A stretch of DNA of 31,781 nucleotides from a virus, in IMG/VR virus record IMGVR_UViG_3300043548_000233, positions 1 through 31,781 of that record; one strand, given 5' to 3'. This document shows positions 20,706 to 27,475 of the stretch, piece after piece. The notes under the pieces were generated by a model. It saw only the letters and a list, made by a program, of their open reading frames with translations. It did no database searches and was not told the origin of the DNA. How positions within the stretch are numbered: position 1 is the stretch's first letter; every line of letters begins with the position of its first letter. The position numbers were made by a program, and so were the translations under genes.

Positions 20706-20711
20706 TTTTCA

Positions 20712-20740
20712 ACTATACCCTAATCTAAGGGAAAAGTAAA
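20712..20740 (-). promoter_or_regulatory. Early-type promoter of the large RNA (family copy 7)
   Basis: TTTACT (20735-20740), 17 bp, TATAGT (20712-20717). The -35 differs from the family by one more base, but spacing and -10 match. No protein start follows, so it serves the structured RNA and the tRNAs after it. Confidence 0.75.
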
Positions 20741-20741
20741 T

Positions 20742-20770
20742 ACTTTTTTGAATTTTTTTTCAAAAAAGTT
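20742..20770 (-). terminator. AT-rich inverted repeat, possible weak terminator
   Basis: ACUUUUUUGAA/UUCAAAAAAGU, 11 bp with an A6 loop, lies between initiator tRNA and the promoter of the large RNA. It may end the upper tRNA transcript, but it lacks G/C pairs and a clear U tract after the stem. Confidence 0.3.
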
Positions 20771-20774
20771 TATT

Positions 20775-20853
20775 TGGTTGCAGAGGTTGGATTTGAACCA
20801 ACGATTTCCGGCTTATGAGACCAGCGAGGACGACCAGACTCCTCTACTCCGCG
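20775..20853 (-). tRNA. Initiator tRNA-fMet(CAU)
   Basis: Acceptor CGCGGAG/CUCUGCA keeps the C1-A72 mismatch that marks bacterial initiator tRNAs. Anticodon loop CUCAUAA, T loop UUCAAAU, encoded CCA, and the D loop (AGUCUGGUCGUC) resembles host initiators. The three G-C pairs of the usual anticodon stem are reduced (GGUCUCAUAAGCC context). Confidence 0.9.
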
Positions 20854-20864
20854 ATAAACTTAAA

Positions 20865-20965
20865 TTGGTTTCCTGTGGGATCCACCCCCACGTACCCCTG
20901 AATGCAGGGGATCTTGTCTAAATGCACGACTTAGGTATATGCGTGTCCCAGATCAAGGAAACCAA
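20865..20965 (-). ncRNA. Element J: class-II tRNA-like RNA
   Basis: A 10 bp perfect closing stem (UUGGUUUCCU/AGGAAACCAA). Inside are GAUCU/AGAUC enclosing an arm CUAAG-UCGUGCA-UUUAG, a hairpin CCCCUG-CAUU-CAGGGG in the place of a long variable arm, and GUGGG-GGUGGAU-CCCAC in the place of a T arm. The stem geometry follows a serine/leucine tRNA, but U33 and the T-loop bases are absent. Confidence 0.5.
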
Positions 20966-20976
20966 TGGGTCATAAT

Positions 20977-21050
20977 TGGTCGGCAGTTTCAGACTTACCG
21001 AGGTCTAGTGGGTTTACGGAGACCGCCATTACGCGTAAAGATATCCAACC
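20977..21050 (-). ncRNA. Element K: tRNA-sized structured RNA
   Basis: 74 nt with a 7 bp closing stem (UGGUUGG/CCGACCA). The interior has UUAC/GUAA, GGUCU/AGACC and a competing CGGUA/UGCCG helix. No anticodon arm or T loop of tRNA type. Confidence 0.4.
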
Positions 21051-21057
21051 ACTTTAA

Positions 21058-21132
21058 CTGGCTCCCTAAGATGGATTCGAACCACCGACCAATTGATTAA
21101 CAGTCAACTGCGCTACCGCTGCGCCATTAGGG
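21058..21132 (-). tRNA. tRNA-Asn(GUU)
   Basis: U1-A72 acceptor (UCCCUAA), anticodon arm UUGA-CUGUUAA-UCAA, T loop UUCGAAU, discriminator G, encoded CCA. Confidence 0.95.
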
Positions 21133-21135
21133 AAA

Positions 21136-21160
21136 ATGGATGTCTCACGTCTCGACATCC
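21136..21160 (-). ncRNA. Hairpin in front of tRNA-Asn
   Basis: A perfect 8 bp stem (UGGAUGUC/GACAUCCA) with a 9 nt loop ends three bases before the 5' end of tRNA-Asn. It might guide or block processing there; it lacks a U tract, so it is not a terminator. Confidence 0.5.
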
Positions 21161-21162
21161 AC

Positions 21163-21291
21163 ATCAAACATTCCCGACAGACTCCATACACCATACGGTA
21201 TGCGAGTAGTTTGACTATAAACTTGCCGTTTTGTTTTCAACGTATAATCCGAGGGTATATACGCTGGTTCAGCAGACGGTACTGCTTATAA
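21163..21291 (-). ncRNA. Element L: hairp-rich spacer between tRNA-Thr and tRNA-Asn
   Basis: Contains a 6 bp stem UCAAAC/GUUUGA (21163-21168 with 21209-21214) enclosing CAUACC/GGUGUAUG, then a stem CGUAUA/UAUACG (21241-21263) and AGCAG-UACCGU-CUGCU (21271-21286). No coding sequence. Role unknown. Confidence 0.4.
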
Positions 21292-21367
21292 TGGTGCCCC
21301 CACGACGACTCGAACGCCGGACCCCCTGCTTACAAGGCAGGTGCTCTACCAACTGAGCTATAAGGGC
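21292..21367 (-). tRNA. tRNA-Thr(UGU)
   Basis: Acceptor GCCCUUA with UGGGGGC, anticodon arm CCUGC-CUUGUAA-GCAGG, T loop UUCGAGU, encoded CCA. Confidence 0.94.
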
Positions 21368-21370
21368 GAA

Positions 21371-21528
21371 ACTTATTAAATCTGCTCTGCTCATGAGCGA
21401 ATTTCGGAGTCGGGTGCTTCCCGTCCTAAACCATTGCTAGAGTTATTTCAGACTAGGTCTGATGGTCCATCCTAATCATAGTGCATGCGTCCATACACGC
21501 TACCCCCAGCAGAGCAGATTTAATAAGT
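21371..21528 (-). ncRNA. Element N: structured RNA on a perfect 21 bp stem
   Basis: Positions 21371-21391 and 21508-21528 are exact inverted complements (21 bp, no mismatch), starting ACUUAUUAAA. The 116 nt interior folds into smaller helices, including ACCAU/AUGGU around UCAGAC-CUA-GUCUGA, and CGGG/CCCG. A perfect helix this long is a likely RNase III substrate. It precedes tRNA-Thr. Confidence 0.6.
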
Positions 21529-21531
21529 TTC

Positions 21532-21649
21532 AGGCGAGTCGAGAGGCTGTTGTCCACTCATCTTCCTTTCGGACAGACTTCACGAGTTGCGATTCAACGC
21601 TAGGCAGCAATTCTCTCTAAGCACGATGGCGCCAGCGGCACTCTCGCCT
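21532..21649 (-). ncRNA. Element O: first structured RNA of the array
   Basis: A perfect 7 bp stem AGGCGAG/CUCGCCU, extendable by GUUU/GAAAC pairs, encloses GAGAG/CUCUC plus GCUG/CAGC (one bulge), GUUG-AAUCG-CAAC and a UCC-GAAA-GGA GNRA hairpin. It is the first RNA made from the array promoter; about 35 nt of leader precede it. Confidence 0.5.
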
Positions 21650-21689
21650 AAACTTAGAAACTTCCAACAATGTCAAAGAGCAGAAACTT

Positions 21690-21697
21690 TATTTATA
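21690..21697 (-). promoter_or_regulatory. T4-type late promoter box TATAAATA at the array start
   Basis: An exact TATAAATA begins two bases after the -10 hexamer of the early promoter, so the same spot could serve early and late transcription of the RNA array. Confidence 0.5.
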
Positions 21698-21698
21698 C

Positions 21699-21727
21699 AC
21701 TCTACTATACTTTTTAGAGAAAGTCAA
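21699..21727 (-). promoter_or_regulatory. Strong early-type promoter of the tRNA array (family copy 8)
   Basis: TTGACT (21722-21727), 17 bp, TAGAGT (21699-21704). It drives the upper part of the RNA array (elements O and N, tRNA-Thr and on). Confidence 0.85.
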
Positions 21728-21741
21728 GTGTTTTTTTAAAA

Positions 21742-21960
21742 TTAATTTTCACTATGCATCTGAATCCCTTCGATGCGAGGAGAGATCGTTTTGGCAGAAT
21801 ACTGCACACCGTTGATCTCAAAGAAATGCCGACCACCGATCGCGCCAACCTTTTCCCAACGAAGGTTCAAAGTTTCGCGCTCACGAAAGGGAGAAATCCC
21901 ATGAGTCCACTTGCGACCCGACCGAAGTTCGAAAGCACCGCCAGAAAGATTCGTAATCAT
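21742..21960 (-). CDS. Small phage protein, unknown
   Basis: A 72-residue protein (MITNLSGGAFELRSGRKWTH...) with strands around LNLRWEKVGAIGGRHFFEIN. No family recognised. The frame is open upstream into the promoter, but the predicted transcription start near 21982 and the AAAAGGA next to the ATG favour 21958-21960. An alternative ATG at 21978 lies six codons earlier. Last protein gene before the RNA array. Confidence 0.6.
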   Translation of the reverse strand: MITNLSGGAFELRSGRKWTHGISPFRERETLNLRWEKVGAIGGRHFFEINGVQYSAKTISPRIEGIQMHSEN

Positions 21961-21988
21961 TTCATTTCCTTTTCTCATCTTATATTCC

Positions 21989-22017
21989 ACTCTACCTTAA
22001 AAATGAGAAAATGTCAA
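21989..22017 (-). promoter_or_regulatory. Strong early-type promoter (family copy 9)
   Basis: TTGACA (22012-22017), 17 bp, TAGAGT (21989-21994), followed by the same AATATAAGATGAGAAAAG leader as the promoter at 7758-7786. Confidence 0.85.
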
Positions 22018-22027
22018 GCCCTTTTTT

Positions 22028-22525
22028 TTAATTTTTATACGGATCGTAGGTTCTACCCCATAACCAACCAGATGGTAACACAAAAGTTCTTGTATCAACC
22101 AGATGCGTTTTTCCCGAGGGTTCAACACACCACTTCCTGGTTCGCATTTTTTGCATGACACTCATCTTACGGCGAGTTTCGTAGGAATGTCTCCGATTAT
22201 ACATCGGATTGTTTTCTCCTCGTCGAGTTCCTCGCATCTTCCTGCTTATTTTAGCACGATGTTCTGGGGATAGTCCACCAGCATTAGGATTATTATCTCC
22301 CAATTTTGCTTCAGCGATTTTTCTGCGACCTTCATCCGTATGCCACTTAGTTCTTTTTCGCGAAACCTTGTCATGAACCTTAGTAATACGTTGTTGCTTT
22401 TCTGCAGTAGAACGTAGCAACTCAATATTGGTTGTTTGTAGGATCAATTCACGTGGTTTGGGAACCACGTTTGGGTCTTTAACAATCCACAATTCTGTCC
22501 TGTTTAGAAACAGAAAGTATTTCAA
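22028..22525 (-). CDS. NUMOD3-motif DNA-binding protein (homing-endonuclease-related)
   Basis: A 165-residue basic protein with two NUMOD3-type repeats: GDNNPNAGGLSPEHRAKIS and GENNPMYNRRHSYETRRKMS (about residues 76-120). These modules bind DNA in GIY-YIG and HNH homing endonucleases, but neither nuclease domain is visible. It may be a remnant or a stand-alone binding protein. The start is TTG at 22523-22525, overlapping the speD stop (TTGA), with GGGGUG upstream; no ATG is available before the repeats. Confidence 0.75.
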   Translation of the reverse strand: MKYFLFLNRTELWIVKDPNVVPKPRELILQTTNIELLRSTAEKQQRITKVHDKVSRKRTKWHTDEGRRKIAEAKLGDNNPNAGGLSPEHRAKISRKMRGTRRGENNPMYNRRHSYETRRKMSVMQKMRTRKWCVEPSGKTHLVDTRTFVLPSGWLWGRTYDPYKN

Positions 22526-22908
22526 GCAACACCCCTGTCAATCAGCGTAAGTTCATGTTCACGATCAATATACTTAAATTCAACATGATGCGGATCGAAT
22601 TCTCGAAGGGCAGCAAAGACATCATCAATGTTCAGAGTAGAACATGTGTAAACATCCAGTTGCATAAGAGCAGGTTCTACTTCATCCCATACATGCATTG
22701 CAATATGTGATGTTTCGATAATTGTAACTGCGGTCAATCCACGGTTACCGACCATGTCAGAGTAAACTGCATATGGTCCCATAAGAATCTTCATGCCAAT
22801 AGTGTCGACTAAAGTTTTCATCCAATCCTGAATTGCTTCTGCGCATTTCGGTGGATTGTTCAGTTCTGCTCTCACAATAAGATGCTTATGCTCTAAGATT
22901 TGCCCCAT
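22522..22908 (-). CDS. speD: S-adenosylmethionine decarboxylase proenzyme
   Basis: A 128-residue protein of the short bacterial SpeD type. IIETSHIAMHVWDE holds the self-cleavage serine (S67) that becomes the pyruvoyl group, with H68 and H72, and LDVYTCS supplies the proton-donor cysteine (C89). The enzyme makes decarboxylated SAM for spermidine synthesis; phage copies are known as auxiliary metabolic genes in marine viruses. AGGGA precedes the ATG at 22906-22908, and a TATAAATA box (22940-22947) lies 32 bp upstream. Confidence 0.92.
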   Translation of the reverse strand: MGQILEHKHLIVRAELNNPPKCAEAIQDWMKTLVDTIGMKILMGPYAVYSDMVGNRGLTAVTIIETSHIAMHVWDEVEPALMQLDVYTCSTLNIDDVFAALREFDPHHVEFKYIDREHELTLIDRGVA

Positions 22909-22939
22909 TTCTGTTCCCTGACTTCTGGTGGAAAGAATT

Positions 22940-22947
22940 TATTTATA
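22940..22947 (-). promoter_or_regulatory. T4-type late promoter box TATAAATA before speD
   Basis: An exact TATAAATA overlaps the stop codon of the DUF6433-like gene, placing a start near 22934, 26 nt before the speD ATG. Spacing fits a late promoter for speD. Confidence 0.55.
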
Positions 22948-23449
22948 AGGTCGTTGAGGACTTTTTTGGCGACTTCTTCTTCTTAACCTCGGGTGCCTGC
23001 CATCCAACTAGAAAATCGGGAAGAACTTCAGCGAGTTTAGGATATACAGAAAGAAGTTCTTGATCCTTGATCAAGTCAAGCAATTCATATTCCTTAGCAT
23101 GCACACCTTGACAAATCTGCATCCAGATTTCTTCTCTGCGCCACTGCCCAAGGTTCTTCGCACTTCCCTCTGGCAACAGAGTTAGGATACGACGAAACTC
23201 TTGCGTGATTGTGGTATCTGCCATGTTGGAAGGAATACCATCATCCTTATAGGGTGTCTTACCCTCAGGAAGATTGCATGGACCTTGCTCGTAACCTACA
23301 CCCCAAGCAACAAAACGCATGAGAATAGAGTTGCCAAGAGAAATTGCTCTGACACGCTCGCGTAGTTCGTCAGTAGTTTCTGCCTCGTGCGCCCAATCAA
23401 GCGCCTCGTTGAGTTGCCTAAATTTTTTTGGCGGTAGTCTTTGTGCCAT
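22943..23449 (-). CDS. DUF6433-like T4-type phage protein
   Basis: A 168-residue protein. LGNSILMRFVAWGVGYEQGPCNLPEGKTPYK, then LDLIKDQELLSVYPKLAEVLPDF fits a widespread T4-like phage family (DUF6433) recognised by LPEGxxPYxxxxxP and a late KDxxLxxxYPxLxxVxP segment. It ends with a Lys/Ser-rich tail. Function unknown, probably in DNA replication or host takeover. Its ATG at 23447-23449 overlaps the preceding gene by 32 nt; a TTG two codons earlier is possible. Confidence 0.75.
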   Translation of the reverse strand: MAQRLPPKKFRQLNEALDWAHEAETTDELRERVRAISLGNSILMRFVAWGVGYEQGPCNLPEGKTPYKDDGIPSNMADTTITQEFRRILTLLPEGSAKNLGQWRREEIWMQICQGVHAKEYELLDLIKDQELLSVYPKLAEVLPDFLVGWQAPEVKKKKSPKKSSTTL

Positions 23450-23846
23450 TTTCAATTTTCTTTCTTAGATTTGTGGTACTAAAATCGTGTCGGCGAGAGT
23501 TGTAGTAGATCTCCATTGGCAGATCACTACCCGTAAAGTTCTTGCCAAAATATTCCTGCCCGATGATACGAACATCCCAGTTATACGACCTTAAAATGTT
23601 AAGAAGATCTTCCTCGGTCGCGTATGGAATAATCTGATCAACATACTTACAACCCTCTACCTGAACCCACCGTTCAAAGATGGACTGAACAGGTTTGTTC
23701 TTCTCTGGTCGATCAATTGTCGGATCAGTTTGTAGTGCTACAACCAGACGGTCGCACTGCTCCTTTGCTTCTTGTAGCATAAGGACATGACCTGCATGGA
23801 ACAGGTCAAAACAACTTGCAGTAATACCAACTCTCTCAGAACTCAT
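23418..23846 (-). CDS. Cytidylyltransferase-family nucleotidyltransferase (TagD/RfaE type)
   Basis: A 142-residue protein with TASCFDLFHAGHVLML, the HxGH nucleotide-binding motif (H17, H20), and a C-terminal SRRHDFSTTNLRKKI matching the conserved RxxxxSTT.LR motif. The family makes CDP- or ADP-linked glycerol, heptose or similar compounds, or NAD-pathway intermediates. It lies in the replication gene block, away from the sugar cassette. ATG 23844-23846 (overlapping the exonuclease stop by 11 nt) is preferred over a TTG four codons earlier. It ends in TAG. Confidence 0.85.
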   Translation of the reverse strand: MSSERVGITASCFDLFHAGHVLMLQEAKEQCDRLVVALQTDPTIDRPEKNKPVQSIFERWVQVEGCKYVDQIIPYATEEDLLNILRSYNWDVRIIGQEYFGKNFTGSDLPMEIYYNSRRHDFSTTNLRKKIENGTKTTAKKI

Positions 23847-24717
23847 CGACCAACTCAATCATTTGCTTCATACGGTTTGCAATAAAATAATTCAACAGAC
23901 CAGAACGATCTCCACCCTTCTGTTTCTCATAACTATCTATAATGGCATCTTTGATGTCATCTGGGATACGAGACAGATCGACCAGTTCACGGTTGCGCTG
24001 GAAATTGCGCCACATCTCATCATTGGTGATGAAGTCTTCAGGTTTCTGCGTCTTCCACTCAGCAAGTTTATCCTTACGAATAGGACGTTGACGCTGACCA
24101 TTCACGAAGGTATCATCATCAGATAAGATGTTGGGAACACCGTCACCCTTATCGCCCATGATAATATGTTCCATCAGAACTGCCTCGGGAGTTTCAGTCA
24201 GTTTGATAAACTTCTTCTGCACAGGTGCATACTGCTTGACGTTCGACCACTTCTGCAACTGTTCGAAGTCATGGTCACCAGACAGAACAAGGAAAGGTTC
24301 GGCACCAGGCAACAGACCATCGGTGTTCGAAGTCTGCGAATACTCAGCAAGAGTTGCAATAACATCGTCCGCTTCTGCACCATCAACGTCGATGACAGGA
24401 TAAGGGAAGTGTTCCGAAAGTTCGTTGCGAATCTGGTGAAGTGCCTCGAAAATAGCAGACCAGTCGAACCCAGACTCCTGACGTGCCTTCTTACGATTCG
24501 CCTTATAGTTCGGGAAATACTGACGACGCCAGTAGTGACGGTTGTCACAAGCAATCACAATATCACCAAAGTCAGCACCAAACTTCTTCTTATACGAGCG
24601 AATGGCATTGATGATCATATGACGAATCAGTGGAAGATTAACTTCCACATCACGGCGACCACCTAGTTCTGCCATCATGCTACTAATAGCAGTCTGATTA
24701 AAATCTACAACAATCAT
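23836..24717 (-). CDS. rnh: T4 RNase H-like 5'-3' exonuclease (FEN family)
   Basis: A 293-residue protein with the acidic residues of FEN/5' nucleases: VVDFNQ (D4), CDNRHYWRR, DGAEADDV and SGDHDFEQL, plus GDKGDGVPN (helix-hairpin-helix lead-in). It matches T4 Rnh, which removes RNA primers from lagging-strand fragments. Length is close to T4 Rnh (305). It overlaps neighbours by 4 and 11 nt. A role in phage DNA replication is firm; activity is inferred from conserved acids. Confidence 0.9.
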   Translation of the reverse strand: MIVVDFNQTAISSMMAELGGRRDVEVNLPLIRHMIINAIRSYKKKFGADFGDIVIACDNRHYWRRQYFPNYKANRKKARQESGFDWSAIFEALHQIRNELSEHFPYPVIDVDGAEADDVIATLAEYSQTSNTDGLLPGAEPFLVLSGDHDFEQLQKWSNVKQYAPVQKKFIKLTETPEAVLMEHIIMGDKGDGVPNILSDDDTFVNGQRQRPIRKDKLAEWKTQKPEDFITNDEMWRNFQRNRELVDLSRIPDDIKDAIIDSYEKQKGGDRSGLLNYFIANRMKQMIELVDEF

Positions 24718-25052
24718 TCTTCTACACCTTCATTACTAACTGTAAGACCTTCTCGCACATTGTCAAGCAGATTAATCTCAGGGCATTCCACCCCTGCTTG
24801 TCTCATATACAATCCAGTAATCATAACAGCGATAACGGCAGCATCGGAATGAAACTTCTCATTCTTCAGACCAACCTTCTTTTCTGCTGCCATCAGAATA
24901 CCGCGAAGGCAAGCACCAGCAAATGCCTCCGCGTCTTGATATGCTGCATATTCAGTGGCACCTTCCAAGAAATAACTCAGAGATTCTTGATCGATATCTC
25001 TAGTAGTCGTCTTGGGTTTAAGGTATGTTACGTTATCGCTGTTATCGTTCAT
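24714..25052 (-). CDS. Conserved phage protein, unknown
   Basis: A 112-residue protein. The N-terminus NVTYLKPKTTTRD is followed by helical segments (YAAYQDAEAFAGACLRGILM; AAVIAVMITGLYMRQAGV). Small helical proteins in this position next to RNase H occur in other T4-like phages; I cannot name the family. Start overlaps the upstream stop (TAATG). Confidence 0.65.
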   Translation of the reverse strand: MNDNSDNVTYLKPKTTTRDIDQESLSYFLEGATEYAAYQDAEAFAGACLRGILMAAEKKVGLKNEKFHSDAAVIAVMITGLYMRQAGVECPEINLLDNVREGLTVSNEGVEE

Positions 25053-26173
25053 TAAAATACTTTCAAAATTAAGGTCGTTGCAGTAAGACGTGCACGAACT
25101 GGTGCAGGTTTACTCTTAATGGCAGAATACCATTTTGTCAAGTCTTTTTTCGCAGTAGCAGAAAATTCTTTTACCTGAACCTCAGGTTTACGGAGCAGAC
25201 GAGAAGTTGACATTGTCTCGTCAAACCCAACCAGTGCTGCACCCTTGACAGTGATGCTACCACTTACTGGACTGTAGAACCTCGAAATCTTACGAGTCTT
25301 GGTGTCATAGGTCCAGACTTCTCCGCAATTCAGCAGATTGATAGGATCAACGCTCGTGATATCCAGTTCGGTATCATTCGCGAGAAACTTCAGATTGCGA
25401 ACCAACTTGGTCTTATCCTTTGGTTTCTTCTTACGAACCTTAGCAACCTGCTTGCTGACATGAGACTTCTTGAGGTCATTGATGTAGGATTCGAGCAACT
25501 TGACGATATCCTTGACAATCTTCATACCAGACAGGTGCTCATAACTCTCGAGCAACTGCGACTGCATGTCAGTAAGTTGACCCTTCGGTAGTCGACGCAC
25601 CTCGACAAGTTCGGAAAATTCAGCAAGCATCGGTTCGATCTTTGCAATGCAGTCGAGATAGTGCTTGTCTGTCATGCGGTATGGCATAAGAATCTGACCC
25701 ATAGTCTTGGTATCTTCACCAATGATAAGATTCTCAATCTCGTCGTCAACATCCGAAACGATAAAGTTCGGTGCGAGCGGCAAGACTTTAGTAATCTTTA
25801 CTACGGGTTCAGCAGCAGCATCTTCTTCTTCGAGTTTGATGCGCTTGTTGGCAGTTTCCTCAACCTTTTCCCAGATACGCGACTTATGTTCGTCGGAAAC
25901 TGGGAAACCACGCATGGCAATACGAGCAGTATTGGCATAGGTGCGAGGGATGAGTTTGTCAGGAATCTTGCTGAGAGTCTTCAGTTTATCCTTATCGGTC
26001 TTGAACCAATCGGCGAGAAATGCACGGCAGTCCTTTGCCTCAACGATATAACTATACCAGTTGAGTGCATTACCAAATTCTGCCTGATAGTTAGTTGGTT
26101 CGTAACCATCTACCCAGACAGGTTCTGTGCCAAGATACTTGGATTCAGAAATCGGAACTTTAAACTTGTGCAT
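25052..26173 (-). CDS. Long unknown phage protein (373 aa)
   Basis: A 373-residue protein, MHKFKVPISESKYLGTEPVW at the start. An acidic middle (EDAAAEPVVKITK...) is followed by a helical KKPKDKTKLVRNLKFLAND-type basic segment, then a beta-rich C-terminus (VWTYDTKTRKISRFY, then SGSITVKGAALVG). I do not recognise it. The layout and length resemble nucleic-acid-associated early proteins of T4-like phages rather than virion proteins. AAAGGUG lies before ATG 26171-26173; six more upstream codons lack a site. It follows the promoter at 26201-26229. Confidence 0.7.
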   Translation of the reverse strand: MHKFKVPISESKYLGTEPVWVDGYEPTNYQAEFGNALNWYSYIVEAKDCRAFLADWFKTDKDKLKTLSKIPDKLIPRTYANTARIAMRGFPVSDEHKSRIWEKVEETANKRIKLEEEDAAAEPVVKITKVLPLAPNFIVSDVDDEIENLIIGEDTKTMGQILMPYRMTDKHYLDCIAKIEPMLAEFSELVEVRRLPKGQLTDMQSQLLESYEHLSGMKIVKDIVKLLESYINDLKKSHVSKQVAKVRKKKPKDKTKLVRNLKFLANDTELDITSVDPINLLNCGEVWTYDTKTRKISRFYSPVSGSITVKGAALVGFDETMSTSRLLRKPEVQVKEFSATAKKDLTKWYSAIKSKPAPVRARLTATTLILKVF

Positions 26174-26200
26174 ATTATCACCTTTCTTCATAATATATTC

Positions 26201-26229
26201 ACTCTACTATATTTTTACAGAAAAGTCAA
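26201..26229 (-). promoter_or_regulatory. Strong early-type promoter (family copy 10)
   Basis: TTGACT (26224-26229), 17 bp, TAGAGT (26201-26206). It drives the 373-residue gene and probably the replication genes behind it. Confidence 0.85.
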
Positions 26230-26489
26230 GCCCCAAAACGAACTGATGTAATTTTATCATATCGAAATGACCGCCACTCGCTGACATCGAGATCCCAGAC
26301 TGCAAGAGTTTCGCCACTGGGAACCTTGGTCGGCGTTCCCTTTTCACTATATGGGGGAACAACACTTTCTTGGAGAGTGCAACGCATCACACGATGCTGC
26401 CCGTTTGCCTTTGTAAATTCGACAATCGCTTCACCCTTCTTCAGTGTTGCCTTCAAATTATCACGCCATTCTTGATTCGCTGTATCCAT
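26226..26489 (-). CDS. WYL_2 (DUF2693)-like SH3-fold phage protein
   Basis: An 87-residue protein. AIVEFTKANGQHRVMRCTL, a proline-rich turn, then LAVWDLDVSEWRSFRYDKI matches the WYL_2/DUF2693 Sm-like SH3 barrel found in phages (Tx.dGxxRxMxCTL...VWdxxxxxWRsFR). These domains may bind nucleic acid or ligands; no enzyme site is expected. AGGA lies seven bases before ATG 26487-26489, which overlaps the upstream TGA. Confidence 0.8.
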   Translation of the reverse strand: MDTANQEWRDNLKATLKKGEAIVEFTKANGQHRVMRCTLQESVVPPYSEKGTPTKVPSGETLAVWDLDVSEWRSFRYDKITSVRFGA

Positions 26490-27475
26490 CACATTTTCCT
26501 TACATTGTTTTTGTCTATCATAATTTTATCATCGCGCCACGATCTTCTAGGAGGATCTGGTGCTGGTATGTCGTGTGTCGATATACCTTTATCTTCGTGC
26601 TTAGCAAACGAAAAGAAGTCAGGTGCCTCGACCACTGGTTTCTTTTTCGGTTTGCGTTTCTTGACAACCTTTTTCGGTGCCTCTGTTGGTGGTGTTGGTT
26701 CAACCTCATCAACAACGACATAGTCTACTATACTATTTTCTTCTTTGTTTGTCAAGCTTAAAAATGTCATATTCGCAGCAATAATTAATAAAATTGCTAG
26801 AGGGTCGAACACGAAGATGAGAACAATGATCATCATGCGCACTGCTTTATCGATAGTAGCATTATCACCACTACCGTAGAACAGTTCCGCGACGTATTTG
26901 ATTGGACCTACTTCTGCTTCGAGTTTGAGATTTTCAGTTTTGAGCGGTATGAGATCAGTCTCAATAGTCTCAATGTCTGCAGTCGCACTCTTAATTTCCG
27001 CATCCAAGGACGCACGTTCCCTTTTCTGTCGGGTTCTAATAAAATTAGCATCCAGCACATCTTCTGCAGTAGTGAGTCTGTCCAGAGTATCCAAAGATGT
27101 TTGCGCATTCTTTAGTCTCCTTTCTGCTGATTCTTTTTTGCTCTCGAGTTGCTCGATTTTTAGTTGTGCCGATCCACCGACAGTGGTATGTTCAATATGT
27201 GCTTTACTGAGATAACCGAATACGCCCATACTCGTGATAAACGAGAGAGTGCAAACTGCTATCGTGAAGTATGTTTTCAACAGTTTGTTGGCAGTTTTCC
27301 AGTTGCGATACACCCAACTCGCAGTAACGAGTTTAGCGACTTCAAGCACCCCACCCATAGCAGCGACTGCGATAGGTGATGCAGGGAAAATTGCCATCAA
27401 ACCCAATATCGAAAAGTAACCAGCGACACCAGTAATTGCTAGTGCCACTAGCATTAAGAGTGCTGCGAAAAACAT
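26489..27475 (-). CDS. Membrane protein with long coiled coil
   Basis: A 328-residue protein. Three N-terminal hydrophobic helices (about 2-20, 33-50, 66-88) are followed by a coiled coil of about 95 residues (starting around QLKIEQLESKKESAERRLKN), a fourth membrane helix (near MMIIVLIFVFDPLAILLIIA) and a proline/lysine-rich cytoplasmic tail with KKRKPKKKP. Similar proteins are seen in T4-like marine phages; role unknown, possibly in anchoring phage factories or superinfection exclusion. GGAG six bases before ATG 27473-27475 sets the start; a TTG four codons upstream is the alternative. An internal promoter lies in its 3' part. Confidence 0.8.
   Translation of the reverse strand: MFFAALLMLVALAITGVAGYFSILGLMAIFPASPIAVAAMGGVLEVAKLVTASWVYRNWKTANKLLKTYFTIAVCTLSFITSMGVFGYLSKAHIEHTTVGGSAQLKIEQLESKKESAERRLKNAQTSLDTLDRLTTAEDVLDANFIRTRQKRERASLDAEIKSATADIETIETDLIPLKTENLKLEAEVGPIKYVAELFYGSGDNATIDKAVRMMIIVLIFVFDPLAILLIIAANMTFLSLTNKEENSIVDYVVVDEVEPTPPTEAPKKVVKKRKPKKKPVVEAPDFFSFAKHEDKGISTHDIPAPDPPRRSWRDDKIMIDKNNVRKM
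26727..26755 (-). promoter_or_regulatory. Early-type promoter inside the coiled-coil membrane gene (family copy 11)
   Basis: TTGACA (26750-26755), 17 bp, TATAGT (26727-26732), flanked by GC as in the family. It lies in sense orientation within a coding sequence, and an ATG in another frame begins five bases after the -10. Confidence 0.7.

Noticed and set aside
19863-20712. Open frames of 60-113 codons on both strands within the large RNA
   Set aside because: No ribosome sites or recognisable protein sequence, and they cross strong RNA helices and the embedded tRNA.
20880-21050. Hammerhead-type ribozyme in elements J and K
   Set aside because: No CUGANGA core together with a matching GAAA is present on either strand.
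25110-25142. TTGACA with TAAGAG at 17 bp in the 373-residue gene
   Set aside because: The -10 is poor and the conserved flanks of the promoter family are missing.
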